From contig NC_066581.1 of the NCBI RefSeq assembly GCF_024323335.1, forward strand, positions 182,149,330 through 182,213,329: 64,000 nucleotides of DNA, written 5' to 3'. Shown in pieces: positions 23,589-35,279 of the stretch. The DNA is from Lathyrus oleraceus. Its lineage: Eukaryota > Streptophyta > Magnoliopsida > Fabales > Fabaceae. Each line of letters opens with the position of its first letter. The first letter of the stretch is position 1. A program made the position numbers and the translations under genes. Below the pieces are notes generated by a model. It was not told where the DNA came from. It worked only from the letters and a program-made list of their open reading frames with translations, and did not search any database.

Positions 23589-23605
23589 CCCCAGCGGAGT
23601 CACCA
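23589..23605 (-). other. primer-binding site for tRNA-Arg(ACG)
   Basis: The + strand ccccagcggagtcacca matches the 3' end of plant tRNA-Arg(ACG) (ccccagcggagtcg plus CCA) with one mismatch. The - strand therefore reads as a PBS. It sits 11 bases from the LTR end at 23617. A tRNA-Arg primer is characteristic of Ogre elements. Confidence 0.8.
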
Positions 23606-23616
23606 ACTAAAGCTAG

Positions 23617-23852
23617 TGGAAATATACCCAAACATATCGCATGCTCGAACATACAAAAGAGTCGCCATCAAACTTTATTTATTCTCGAAGGAAAGATAAA
23701 ACATTGATAAAACCTGGGGGAAAGAGATATGTTGGATAAGGAAGTTGGTTATGCAAGGGGAAAGTATTAGCACCCCTAACATCCACGGTACTCCATGTGA
23801 ACCATTTTGGTTGTTCTCGCTCGAATGGGTGTGATCTAAAGATTACTCGCAG
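23617..23852 (-). mobile_element. 3' end of the 5' LTR of the - strand Ogre-type element, truncated by the duplication junction
   Basis: The LTR ends CA at 23617 (tggaaatatac on the + strand). Its conserved terminal block is present: gagtcgcca at 23660 and ggaaagtattagcacccc near 23758. At 23852 the sequence switches abruptly from - strand LTR end to + strand LTR interior (equivalent to 5475), so only about 236 bp of this LTR remains. Confidence 0.75.
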
Positions 23853-26483
23853 TATAATTCAAGTTATCAAAAGACCTTTGATCACTTGATAAGACTCTTC
23901 CTGTAAGCTGTGGAGCTCAAAGCCTCAAGTCAAACTCTCAATCAAGGCATCCCCAATCATATCAAGCAACAGATCATACAAGATACATCAAAGGTGATTC
24001 TTCAAGAGCTTGTTAAACAAATTTTAAATTGTGTGGCACGATCCTTCAGTAATAGAGAATGATTGAGAGTGGAGAATCCCATTAACTCAGTCTGAGTATC
24101 TTTCGGTACGAGACGCTTGACCCAATTGCTCATCGTATTCACCTTTATTCATAGAGTTTAGCACAATTCAAATCATATGATTGGCAAGTCTCTCCCTTTA
24201 AAAAGCAGTTGCGCGACAAACAAAGGACTCCACCAACAACTTATCAATCACAATTCAAGTTGTACGACACGAGCCTTAAGAAATAGAGAATGAATGAGAG
24301 TGGATAATTCCATTAGCTCATTTTGGATAACTTTGGGTACGGGACGCTTGATGCAGTTGCTCATCATATTCACCTCTATTCATAGACTTTAGTGAAATTC
24401 AGATCAAATGATTGATAAGGTCTTCATCATCACAAGGAGGGGCGAGCATTCTTCTCCAACAACTTGAAAGTTATGATAAGAATTACATGCCACGAGCCTT
24501 AAGAAGTAAAGAATGGATGAGAGTGGAGAATTCCATTAACTCATTTTGGATCTCTTTGGGTACGAGACGCTTGACCCAGTTACTCATCGTATCCACCTTT
24601 ACTTATCGACTTTAGTGTGGTTCTTAACAAGTAACTATCAAGCCTCTTCTCATTCAATCAATCACTCATTTTGCCTCAATCATGTTGTTGTCAGGTCTAG
24701 TGGGCTGAACTATGAAACCTTTGATTTTCATATTGCACAATGAGAATACGTAGGCAGAAGAATTTATATTCTTCTTGAGATACCTTATTTATTAATCCAT
24801 CATTCATTCATTCAATCAATGCCATCTTTTTGAGATCGGATACATTTCTCCTTGGATTCCATAGTCAATGTTATTCTGAACCAAGAGTTGTTTGACTTGT
24901 ACCCAAACATTTAATTCCCTTTGTTTTTGGTTATGACAAGAGTGTGTATGTGTAGGTACCTCCACATCCTAGTTTATACCTCTTTTCTCTTTGGTTCAGG
25001 ATTTATTCCTTCATGGATCCAAGACAATATTTCTATTTGATCCCAAATTATTTATTCCTTAACAAGTGATACATTTTTCCTTGTATTCAAACAATTGTTT
25101 TTGTGGGTCCCATGGGCATCCTTTTAGGAAATTTATCCATCTTGTGAATCAATAGTTGTTTGGCATATACCCAAACACTTAATTCATCCTTTTTGGTAAG
25201 ACAATATAGTGGGTATGCCTCTGTCCTTTCACATCTTAGTTTGTACCTTTTTTACTCTTGGGTGCAAAGCCAGCTTGCCTTTGTGGGTTCCCATGCTACC
25301 ATTTTATTGATACAAGTTATATTATTCATCGCAGTAACCTATCCTTGAAGTGGTTTGTCTTATTAGTCCTAGTTTCTTAGGCAAAGACTTCCTTATATTT
25401 CCTTTGTTTTCGTAGTTCCACGAACTACAAATGCTCTGATTTTCTCATTGTACGATGAGAATATGTAGGCATGAGGATGCGAATCCTTGGCAAGCATAAC
25501 CCTAATTATTCATCCTTCTGCCTTATGGAACCATTCATATATTTTACAATCCATTACCTACCTCCAATCACTGAACCGTTCTCCCCAGTGACATACTGTT
25601 TCCTTAAAACCACAATACAGTTTTCTTTGGAATTCCAGATACACCCTTTTAGGACATTCGTTCACCTTTGTGCCAAGAGATGTTTGGCTTATACCCAAAC
25701 GCTTAATTCATTTTTTTGGTCATGACAATACAGTGGGTATACCACTTCCCCTCCATATCTTTGTCGTGCCACCTTTACTCTTGAGCTACAAATACCACTT
25801 ATCATATGGATTCTAATATACCTTACCTTTGGTTTCAAATTTAACCCTTCAGTCACTTATTACCAAATATTCAATTATGTGACTTTGGTCATTCATTCAA
25901 TTCATCTCCACGATGCATTCATATTCTACCTTCATTCACTTCATGTGATATACCCAATTCTTTGAGACAAATACAATATACCTTTGAGCTCCATCTTATA
26001 TCTCTTTGTGAACCAAAAGCCGATTTGTTTGTCTTGTCAATACTTTTAACTTAGACGAACATCTCACTACTTACTTTACAGCTATATATAGGAAATCCTC
26101 TTTGTTTTGGGTTATTCCAATAGAGTGACACCATGCCTTAGGCCCCTCACTTGTTGGTTCATGCCAGTTTTACTCTTGGGTTCATATTTTCACCCTTTTT
26201 CGGAGTTAAAATCACATTATCCTTTGGTTCAGACCATACAGTTATCACAATTCTTTCCGTCTTCCACCACTAGTTCTATGAACTACGAAGCTCTGAATTT
26301 CTCATTGCACTATGAGGATACGTAGGCATGAGGGCCTCAATCCTCACCGAGCACTTTATCTATTCTTTTTACTTTTCCCTTTATTCTTTCGCAAGTAATC
26401 TTTAGATATCACACATATTCTAGCAAGAATGATCAAAGCGGTTCCCATGGAGTACCATGGATGTTTATATGCTAATACCTTCC
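23853..26483 (+). mobile_element. Ogre/Tat-type LTR fragment, + strand, copy B
   Basis: Equivalent to 5475-8103 of the + strand LTR, starting in its interior at the duplication junction. It ends at the same internal point (ctaataccttccc, 26483), showing the 3' truncation predates the duplication. No gene is seen. Confidence 0.75.
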
Positions 26484-27555
26484 CATAAGAAAAAAAAGAA
26501 CATTATCGGGAAAAAAAGATACGTTCTGGTGGCTATTGATTTTTTGTGTGTATTTAAGAAGAGATCCTATTTTTTCTTTTAAAAAAAATTATTTTTCTCT
26601 CTTTTTTTGGTATTGTTTTTAAATTGAAAGAGAAAGATAAGTGAGATGGTGCACTACTATGTGAAAAGATGGATTATGTTTTGCTCTTTTTTTTTCTTTT
26701 TGAGGAGAAAGGGCTTATGGATGTGTGTGTTGTCAAATGCAAGATCTTTTTCACAAAGAATCAGCCTTTAAAACATCGATTTTTCCCTCTTCCTGTCAGC
26801 AATATGAAATGTATATAGTGTATCATTAGGTTTTCAATTTTACAATATGCCAATAGTAACCTTAACGAGTGTTAGTAGTGTAAAATAAAATTAGAAATAA
26901 AATTAAATAAATTAAATTAAATTATTTTAAATAATCAAAATTAAATCGAAAAACATAGAAAAAATTATTTAAATAATTCGAAAAATTTTGACAAAGAAAT
27001 AAAATTAAAAGGACTCAAGATGAAGAAAATTCGAGCACAAAAATTCTCAAAAGCTTAAAATGAATGCGCTAAAATGTTCAATGCAAAATAAACCTCTGAA
27101 AAAGAGGAAAGTTTTGATCACATTTTGAAGTAAAAAATGATTGGTTAAAAAGGCTTAGACTGATCAAAATGCGATCGAAAAAAGAGTTAAAAAATAAAAC
27201 GAGCACGTCAAGTTAAACTACGCGAGCCGTAGGTTAATAATAATGACGTCTGCAAACTCGATTTTGAAATTTTCTGCCTGCTAACTTTATTTACATTTGA
27301 AAATTAGTTCAAGAAGTATGTCTGTAGATTGAAAATTTGATTCTAGTTGATATTTTAAGCATTATGCGAAATGAAATGCATGATATCATATGTAGATGAT
27401 GCAAATGTATGGTGAATGCATTGCTTTATTGATCGAGGTATTTTATTCCGGTTGACTTTTTAGGAATGAGGCCTAAAGAAATGCATGTCATAACATGCAG
27501 ATGATGCAAATGTCCTATGAATAAATCAATTTATTGAACTTGGAGAAAAATTAGG
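26484..27555. other. AT-rich intergenic or degenerate retroelement sequence, copy B
   Basis: Copy of 8104-9180 with scattered substitutions and small indels in A/T runs. No gene is seen. Confidence 0.5.
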
Positions 27556-28788
27556 ATATGACAGCAATGTCAAAGAAGTATGTTTATGTCAGTTAGACAA
27601 AAGTTATGAATGGAATCATTTTAGGGATCCAACTTTAAAGAAGATGTTTATCATTAAATATATTGTCTTTAATGAACAATTCATGTTGAAGCAGTTAGTT
27701 GCGAAAGATGTGTCAACACCTTAAGGGGAAACTTCCAACAATGGTGTGATCTAGGTGGATATTGATATGTTATTAGTAAGAAATATGTGCATAGTACTCG
27801 AACCATAATAAGAACTAGATTGTGATACTAAAATTCATCATGGACTTGAAGATTTAGGTGGATTACATGATTATTCTCTTGTGTGTGTCAAAGATCTCCA
27901 TCGCACCAAACAACCAGAAAGATAGGGGTATGAAGACTTGGCAACTAATGCACGTTTTAGTAGTTTTGGAGATTTGTCGACCATTTGAGGAGTTATAGTT
28001 AGGTGGGAGAAAGATAAATACATGGGTGTTATGGTCGACTAGACAGGGTCCTTGAAGAAGAAACATGGGATCTTGTAGACCATTCAAAAGGGAAAAAGAC
28101 TATCGGTTTCAAGTAGTAGTACAAAAGAAAATCAACATTATTAGAAAAAGAAAGAGATAAGTTCAAGGCTCGTCTTGTAGAAAAGCAGTGCTCACAACCA
28201 AAGAAGATTCAATATGGTGATATTTTCTCCTCTTTCTTCAGACATACTTCAAACAGAGTGGTTTAAGCTTTGGTAGACAACTGAAACATACATATAAAGA
28301 AGATAGACTTGAAAATAACATTTCTTTACGATAATATAGATGAAATAATTTACATGGAGAAATAATAGAGTTTGAATTATACTCGACAAAGAAGACTGGT
28401 TTGTAAATTCAAGAGATTTTTATATGATTTTAAGTAATCTTTGAGATAGTGATACAAGACACTTTGATTCTTATATGTTTCAGATTAGTAAAAGAGATGT
28501 GAATGTGATTGTTGTATTTATGTTAGGAGACATAATGATGTTTATTTGATTATCCTGATATTGTATATGGATGATAGCTTGATTGTTGCTAACCATTTAC
28601 ATAATGTAAATGAATTGAAAATTTTGTTAGGAAAATAGTGTAGCATGCAAAACTTACGTGTTGTTAAAAATATTATTGAGATATAATTTCAAATGGGAAA
28701 CATGAGCCTAGAAATTTTCTTACTGGTTTTTATTGCAACAACTTTGACCATCCCTTTATGATAATATATCATCTCTTTATTCAAATTA
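27556..28788 (+). pseudogene. decayed Ty1/copia integrase-end and reverse transcriptase, copy B
   Basis: Same order of decayed motifs as copy A: the SKK.FIIKY linker near 27640, the DLKITFL RT motif near 28306, and the YMDD catalytic codons at 28564-28575. Some stops are shared with copy A, so decay began before the duplication. It ends where copy A carries an extra segment of about 307 bp. Confidence 0.7.
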
Positions 28789-28954
28789 TTCGAAGCAAAC
28801 AAGTACATTCATAATACTTTTTCTCTTTAATTGAATCTGAGTTATCAAACTCCTAAAATTATCATTGGACGTAAATCATACATAGATGATTTTTGTTATG
28901 ACTACTCCATCACCATTGTTGATTGACTTGTCTTTTTTGTTAGAAAATTTCTCC

Positions 28955-29116
28955 ATATAGGTACCTTCACTGTCACACTTGGACATTATTCAAACATAGT
29001 ATTATTTATGATAAATAATGCTAGCTCATGATGCCATATAGGAACCTTCACTGTCACACTTGGACATTATTCAAACATAGTATTGTTTATGATAAATAAT
29101 GCTAGCTCATGATACC
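28955..29116. repeat. 81 bp tandem direct repeat, copy B
   Basis: Two 81 bp units (28955-29035 and 29036-29116) equivalent to 10895-11056. Confidence 0.85.
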
Positions 29117-29382
29117 ATAACAATTTGATTTAAGATGGAATATCATATATTTATTCTAGTTTTCATAAGAATGGAATTTATTTAACAAAAAAATAATTGC
29201 TAAAATATCTTCATTTCTTAGTTTTTGCATAAATAATAGAGAAATTGATCACATTTAGGTGAGTTACAAATATAAGTAAGAAAAAAGAAAAGAAAAACAA
29301 AAATGATCAATCTTAGAAAATTACAAAGTGAAAAAACAAATTATCATTGTGATACAATGTACCATTTCTCTAAGTATAAAGC

Positions 29383-31134
29383 CTACACTCGATTGTAAGA
29401 AAACGATTTGCTGAAGAGACGACGAATGTATATAACTTGTAATACACTTGTAGTCACAAATAAAATGTACTCCAAAAGTGTGTAAAATACAACACGTTTT
29501 TTGGTGCTCTCATTTGCTACAATTACCAAAATTTAACGCATCAAAGTTAGAAGAAATTTACCATCCACATAAACTCAATCACTAGTAGGAAAGAATAACT
29601 TACTATTTCGATGTCTAGCATCACGAGCTTTCAAGTACTTCTGTTCTGTTATAACAGATTCTAATGCTTCTCTTAACTCAGCAATCTTGACATTTATTGG
29701 ATCCAAATGCTCTAAACAAAAAAGCAAAAACGAGTAAATGTAAACCTAGACTGTGTAGTATGAAACTAGTTGAGAAATTAAATGAATCATGCTTCCATGG
29801 AGATTACATCATCAGTATGTAGAGTCTAGTAATAAATTTGTCAAGATTAAATCCTAACTAAATATGATTCATATTTATTTTGTCACAATTGAACCCGAGC
29901 TAAATATTCATATTAACTATTCATTATTCTATAACATTTTAGACAATATCCATTTGTCTTTGGAGCCCGTGAAAACAAATAAACACAAAAAGGATACTGG
30001 CGTGTTTAAAATTGAATGTGTCAGTAGCCAAGACGGTCTTTAAGAACGTGTAAAGCATCCTATGGCACCTGTCTAAATTTTTTTATGATTTAACTGTTAT
30101 TAAATAAATCTCATAAAATATTTGTCATGATTAAATCATAATTAAATAGACTTTTTATTTATTTTTTCTAATTAAACAGTATCTAATTTGCACATGAGCT
30201 TTAAAAGCTTGAGACAGACTCTACAAGTAACATATAAAAAAAAAACAAGACTTTTTGATAAAAACATTTCGATCAAAAGTATCAATCCTACATAACCATT
30301 CATGCATATTGAATTAAATTCATGTTTAGTTATACCGACAAAAATTATAAAAATATTACCATCTTTAGCTAAGTCATGTTCATTGGGAATGTGGCCAACA
30401 TGAACATAAAAATATTACCATCTTTAGCTATGTCATGCTCATTGGGAATGTGGCCAACATGAACATAAAAATATTACCATCTTTAGATAAGTCATGCTCA
30501 TTGGGAATGTGGCCAACATGAACATAAAAATATTACCATCTTTAGCTAAGTCATGCTCATTGGGAATGTGGCTAACATTAACATAAAAATATTACCATCT
30601 TTAGATAAGTCATGCTCATCGAGAATGTGGCCAACATGAACATAAGAATATTACCATCTTTAGCTAAGTCATGCTCATTGGGAATGTGGCCAACATGAAC
30701 ATAAAATGACACAGTTTCTGGCGTAGAAATAGGATTATTAAAGCAAAACTTGTACATTCCACTTTTCTTTGCTTTGAACTCAAATTTGTCCCCTGATGTT
30801 CCCTTCAAAGAATGCACCACATATCCTTCAGGAGATGTCACCTACATACCATACATTCATCAATAAAAAATAGAAAATTTCATTTCATTTCAAATGATTT
30901 GGGTGAAAATAATAACAAATCATTTACGGTGAAATCGATTCCCGGATGATCTGAGCTCCAAAAAATATCATGATCCATTACAACAAAGTTTCCGGAAATA
31001 ATGTCATTTTCATGTGGAACATGCTCGGATATGCATTCGACATCGTGTAAACTGATCGAGAGAGAAAATGCATGAGAAATTATGGTACCGAAGAAAATGA
31101 TCACGATTGTACAAATTTTTGAATGAAAATTCAT
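29383..31134 (-). CDS. p24 family (emp24/GOLD) cargo receptor, beta-type, four exons, copy B
   Basis: Exon 1 is 31134-30928, exon 2 is 30841-30655, exon 3 is 29711-29604 and exon 4 is 29516-29383. Splice sites match copy A, and the predicted 211-residue protein is identical to it. Only three exon differences exist, all third-position and silent: GTT/GTC in exon 1, GAA/GAG in exon 2 and TCA/TCG in exon 4. The signal peptide, GOLD domain with its cysteine pair, coiled coil, membrane helix and SYNRV tail are all present. The exon-edge repeats in intron 2 are also retained. The pair gives two potentially active doses of the same trafficking receptor 18 kb apart. Whether both are transcribed cannot be seen here. 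Confidence 0.9.
30358..30711. repeat. six 59 bp tandem repeats spanning the exon 2/intron 2 splice donor, copy B
   Basis: Same number and period as copy A, with the unit catctttag spaced every 59 bp, so the expansion predates the duplication. Two substitutions differ from copy A: gtggctaac for gtggccaac near 30570, and cgagaatg for cgggaatg near 30620. Confidence 0.9.
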
Positions 31135-31631
31135 TTCTAACTAGTTTGTTATGATTATTTTGGATCTCTATTTTGTAAGAACAACAATGATTATTGGTCA
31201 AGTGAGAACTTTTAATGGCTTGAAATCTGGTTGGTTAGTTTAACAAGTCATTACTAGCATCTAAAGTCACGGTTTAGAATAATTACGTTGTTGGAGGAGA
31301 AAATTAGTTTTTCCTATTAAATCAAAAGGAGAAAAGAAAAGACAGAAAAATTAAAATAAAATTGTATAACTTCCATAGTTTTTTCAATAAAAGTGAATAA
31401 TTATAGATGTAATGTAATATATATTTTTTTTAAATAAGCTATCATATTATTATCCATAATTTGGGTTGTTATTGGACCTTTGGTCTATATATGTACAAAT
31501 GAGATTTTTATAATTATGTCCTTTTTAGCAAGGAAATTAGACATCTGATTTTGGTCCCTAGTAATCTACCTTATGGCCCAATTTCTAAAAAAAAGTTAGG
31601 ATTTCATACGCTCCTATTAATGATGTCATGG
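31135..31631 (-). promoter_or_regulatory. upstream region of p24 copy B
   Basis: Counterpart of 13076-13572, with a few substitutions (for example tatccataattt for tatatataattt near 31452, which alters a possible TATA-like run). No specific site is assigned. Confidence 0.35.
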
Positions 31632-32172
31632 GATGGCAATAGGGCGGGGCGATGGCGGTTTTTATCTCCCCCAAATCCAAACCCAAATTCCCAAACAATC
31701 CTCGTTCCCCGCCCCAAACCCAAACGGGGATGGAGAATTAAAACACAAACTCGGCCTAAACGGGTTCGGATTGGGTTCAGGTATCCTCGCCCCACCACCA
31801 TCCATTTAATAAAATCAATTATTTTAACCAAAATATTTATTTTTTCCAAAATCAAATTACATTACAAATAATAAAATAAAACAATATGAAAAAATTTCAT
31901 ACTTACATTTCAAATATTTTAAATAATTAATACATATCAAAATATCAAAACATTTGCTACATATTTAATATTCCAAATTATCAAAACTAAATAATAATGT
32001 ACATAATGAAATAAACGGGGTGGGTCCAGGGTGGACACTAGTGTCCTCATTACCCGACCCGTCCCCATATTTTTTAACCGGGGAAAACCCAAACCCAGTC
32101 AAAACGGGTTTTCCCCGTCAACTTCGGGGTGGGTTCGGGTGGGGACCCGCGGATATGGGTTATGTTGCCATC
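31632..32172. mobile_element. GC-rich MITE-like element, copy B
   Basis: Same ends (gatggcaa/ttgccatc) and same atgg flanks as 13573-14113. Several GC-rich positions differ between copies, consistent with faster change at CpG sites. Confidence 0.55.
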
Positions 32173-32296
32173 ATGGTATCGAAGTGTGTCATGTCCTCTA
32201 TCATCACTGTTTTTTAGTATTTGTTCTCGTGAAAGCTACCCACATCTTATGTGTTCACCGTATTATCTTCCTTATGATTATGCCACTTCCTTCTTT

Positions 32297-32645
32297 CTTA
32301 TTGGTAAAATTCCAAGTCTCACATTAGTTAGATATAAAGCTTTGAAAAAGTTTATATAAAGTGACACTCTTCACCTTGGAAGCTGTTTTTATAGGATTGA
32401 GTTAGACCAAACTCTAATTTGGTATCAGAGCCTATCGATCGGACCATGGGTTGCCCACCTTTTAAATCCACGCACTAAGACCAAAAGAGTGCTAGTCGTG
32501 AAGGGTGTATTGAGAAGATCCCAAGTCCCACATTGGTTAGAGATAGAGCATTGAAAAAGTTTATATAGAGTGGCACCCCTCTCCTTACAATTCGTTTTAT
32601 AGTGTTGAGTTAGGTCAAACTATAATCTGGTATCAAAGAAAGGTC
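32297..32645 (+). mobile_element. TRIM (miniature LTR retrotransposon), copy B
   Basis: Copy of 14240-14580. Its tRNA-Met PBS tggtatcagagcc is at 32420-32432, and the second LTR (about 32508-32626) starts tgtattgagaagatc, keeping the TG lost in copy A. A poly-C run at about 32656-32668 differs in length between copies. Confidence 0.65.
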
Positions 32646-32754
32646 ATGGGTTTGACCCCCCCCCCCCCTGTTGGATTTATTTATCTAGTGTCACTAGTGT
32701 GATTTGATGTGCTTAACATCTCAACCCATGACGCATATGATGTTTTAGGCACGG

Positions 32755-33534
32755 TGTTACACCCAAAGTAAAAAAGGATGGGGAGTGCTTGTAACACCTG
32801 AGGTTGAAGAGGGAAGGGAGTGGTTACCCAGATTCACATTGAAATGAGAGGATCCTGAGATTGTGCAGGTATGGGAGTGCATGGTTAAAGGAAGTCTTAT
32901 AAGGATTGATTGGTATTACCTATACCAATAAGATGCATATTCTTTTCGGTAGCCTAATAAATAAGAAATTTGTAGTTAAGCACATTTGACATATAGTAGT
33001 ATTTGGATGAGTGACCTTCTGGAAAGTATCCCATAAAGCATGTGAGTGAGGATAAAGCATGCTAAAAAGACATGTAATGGTTTGTAGGATCTGTCGGTAA
33101 TCCTGAAAGCAATATAGGGTGTTACAAATGGTATTAGAGCATACCTCTCCTAGAATGATGTGGTTCGGGGATGAACCAAGCGGAAGGTGATGGATATGTA
33201 ACACCCGAGGCCAAAGAGGGTGGGGAGTGGTCGTCGGTATTCACTAAGGAATGCGAAAATCTAGAGGCTATACGGGTATGAGAGTCTATGGCTGAAGGAA
33301 GGCTTATAAGGATTGATTGGTACTACATATACCAAGAAGATGCCTCTTCTTTTCTGTAGCATAACAAATAAGAACTCCATAGTCAAAGTTTTCTTGACAT
33401 GGAGTAGTATTTGGATGGGTGACATTGTGGGAAGTTTCCCATAAAATGTGTGAGTGTGTACAAAGCATGTTAAAAAGACTCGTGTTAGTTTGTGGGGTCA
33501 GTCGGTAATTCTGAAAGGAGTCTGGGGCGTTACA
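32755..33534 (+). mobile_element. Cassandra TRIM with 5S-rRNA-like LTRs, copy B
   Basis: LTRs are at 32790-33126 and 33197-33534, with a PBS (tggtattagagca, 33129-33141) between. The second LTR keeps a better 5S-like internal promoter block, ggatgggtgac followed by tgtgggaagtttccc near 33412, than its counterpart in copy A. It is non-coding. Confidence 0.85.
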
Positions 33535-33662
33535 CGCATCCCGTATAAGGCTATTTGATATATAGAAATATAGTTGTGCCCATACTAACAACATTTACTT
33601 TTAGCACGATGGTAGGAACTTGATCCAAAAATAGCAAGGTGGTAGGCGTTTGATGCAAGAAT

Positions 33663-33825
33663 TGGTATCAGAGCCTATCGATTGGACTATGGGTCACCCA
33701 CCGGTTATTTCCATACACTAAGTCCCAAAAGAGGTTTGGGTGTGAGTGTCTGTATTGGGAAAATCCAAAGTCCCACATTGGTTAGACATAAAATATTGAA
33801 AAAGTTTATATAGAGTGAAGCTAGC
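33663..33825 (+). mobile_element. truncated TRIM fragment, copy B
   Basis: tRNA-Met PBS at 33663-33675, interior, then an LTR start near 33750 cut off by the - strand Ogre-type LTR end, as in copy A. Confidence 0.6.
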
Positions 33826-35279
33826 GGAAATATACCCGAACGTATCGCACGCTCGAACATATAACAGAGTCGCCATCGAACTTTATTTATTCCTAAAGGA
33901 AAGGGGAAACATCGATAAAACCCGGGGGAAAGAGATATGTTGGATAAGGAAGTCGGTTATGCAAGGGGAAGGTATTATCACCCCTAACATCCATGGTACT
34001 CCATGGGAACCGTTTTGATTGTTTTCGCTCAAATGGGTGTGATCTAAAGACTACTCGCAAAAGAATGAGGGAAAAGAAAAGGAATAGATAAATTTCTAGG
34101 TGAGGATTGGGGCATTCATGGATACGTATCCTCATAGTGCAATGAGGAATCCAGAGCTCCGTAGTTTATAAAACTAGTGGTGAGAGGTGAAGAGAGGTTG
34201 TGGTAACAATATTTGTTTAAACCAAAGGATAATATGATTTGAACTCCAACAAGGGGTGAAAACATGAACCCAAGAGTAAAACTGGTATGAACTAACAAAT
34301 GAGGGGTCTAAGACATCATATCACTGTATTGGAATAACCGAGAAAGAGAGGAATTAGGTGTTTGGATACAAGTCAAACATCTCTTGGTTCACAAGATGAC
34401 AAAAATGGAGCGCAACGAAATAATATGTTTGGATCAAAGAATGGGGTATATCACATGAAGTGAATGAAGGTAGAATATAAATGTATCACAAAAATGGATT
34501 GAATGAATGACCGAAGTGACATTGAAAGGTTTGAGCAACAAATGACCGAAAAGGTATAGTTTGAAACCAAAGTCAAGGTATATTGGAATCCATAGGAGAA
34601 ATGGAATTTATACCACAGATGGAAGGTGGCACAAACCATAAGTGAGGGTTCTAAGACATGGTATCATTGTATGGTTGGGCTGAAAAGAAGGAATTAAATG
34701 TCTGGGAACAATCCAAACAACTCTAGATGCAAATGCGGACTTTTCATTAGGCACCCTAAAAGGATATATATGGAATTACAAAGGAAGTGTATTTGGTTTC
34801 AAAGAAACAGTATGTCACTAGAGTGAACGGTTTATGATCGAAGGTGGATAATGGGTTTTGAAAGATATGAGTGATGCCCTAAGACGGAGGAGGAATAATT
34901 AGAATTATGCTCGCCAAGGATTCGCATCCTCGTGCCTACGTATTCTCACCGTGCAATGAGAAAATTAGAGCAACCGTAGTTCGTGGAACTACGAAACAAA
35001 AGGAATGAGAAAAAGAGTGTTTGTCTAAGCAACAAGGACTAACAAAACAAACAACTAAAGGAGTATGATTGAAGTGATGAACAATGTAACTTGTACCAAC
35101 ATAATGGTAACATGGGAAATCCATAAAGGCAATATTAGCTTTGAATCAAAGAGTAAATAGAAAAAATGACAAGTGAGGGGCCCGAGGAATGGTATCACTA
35201 TTATGGAATGACTGGAAACAAAGAGAATTAAATGTCTGGCAATAAGCCAAACAACGCTTAATTCATAAGGTGGAATATT
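33826..35279 (-). mobile_element. Ogre/Tat-type LTR fragment, - strand, copy B
   Basis: Counterpart of 15769-17187. It keeps bases lost in copy A next to the LTR end (ggaaatatacccgaacgtat, about 33828), including the gagtcgcca block at 33867. It ends abruptly at 35279 in gaatatt, where the element at 35280 begins. Confidence 0.7.

Larger units (their letters stand above)
23853..35279 (+). repeat. copy B of the large tandem duplication (copy A is 5475-17187)
   Basis: The block repeats 5475-17187 in the same orientation. The offset is 18379 at the left, 18060 at the p24 gene and 18092 at the right, changed by indels. Every internal insertion is present in both copies at the same positions: LTR, copia remnant, p24, MITE, TRIM and Cassandra. 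Copy B ends at 35279, where unrelated sequence begins. Divergence is low, a few substitutions per 100-200 bp by eye. Confidence 0.9.
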
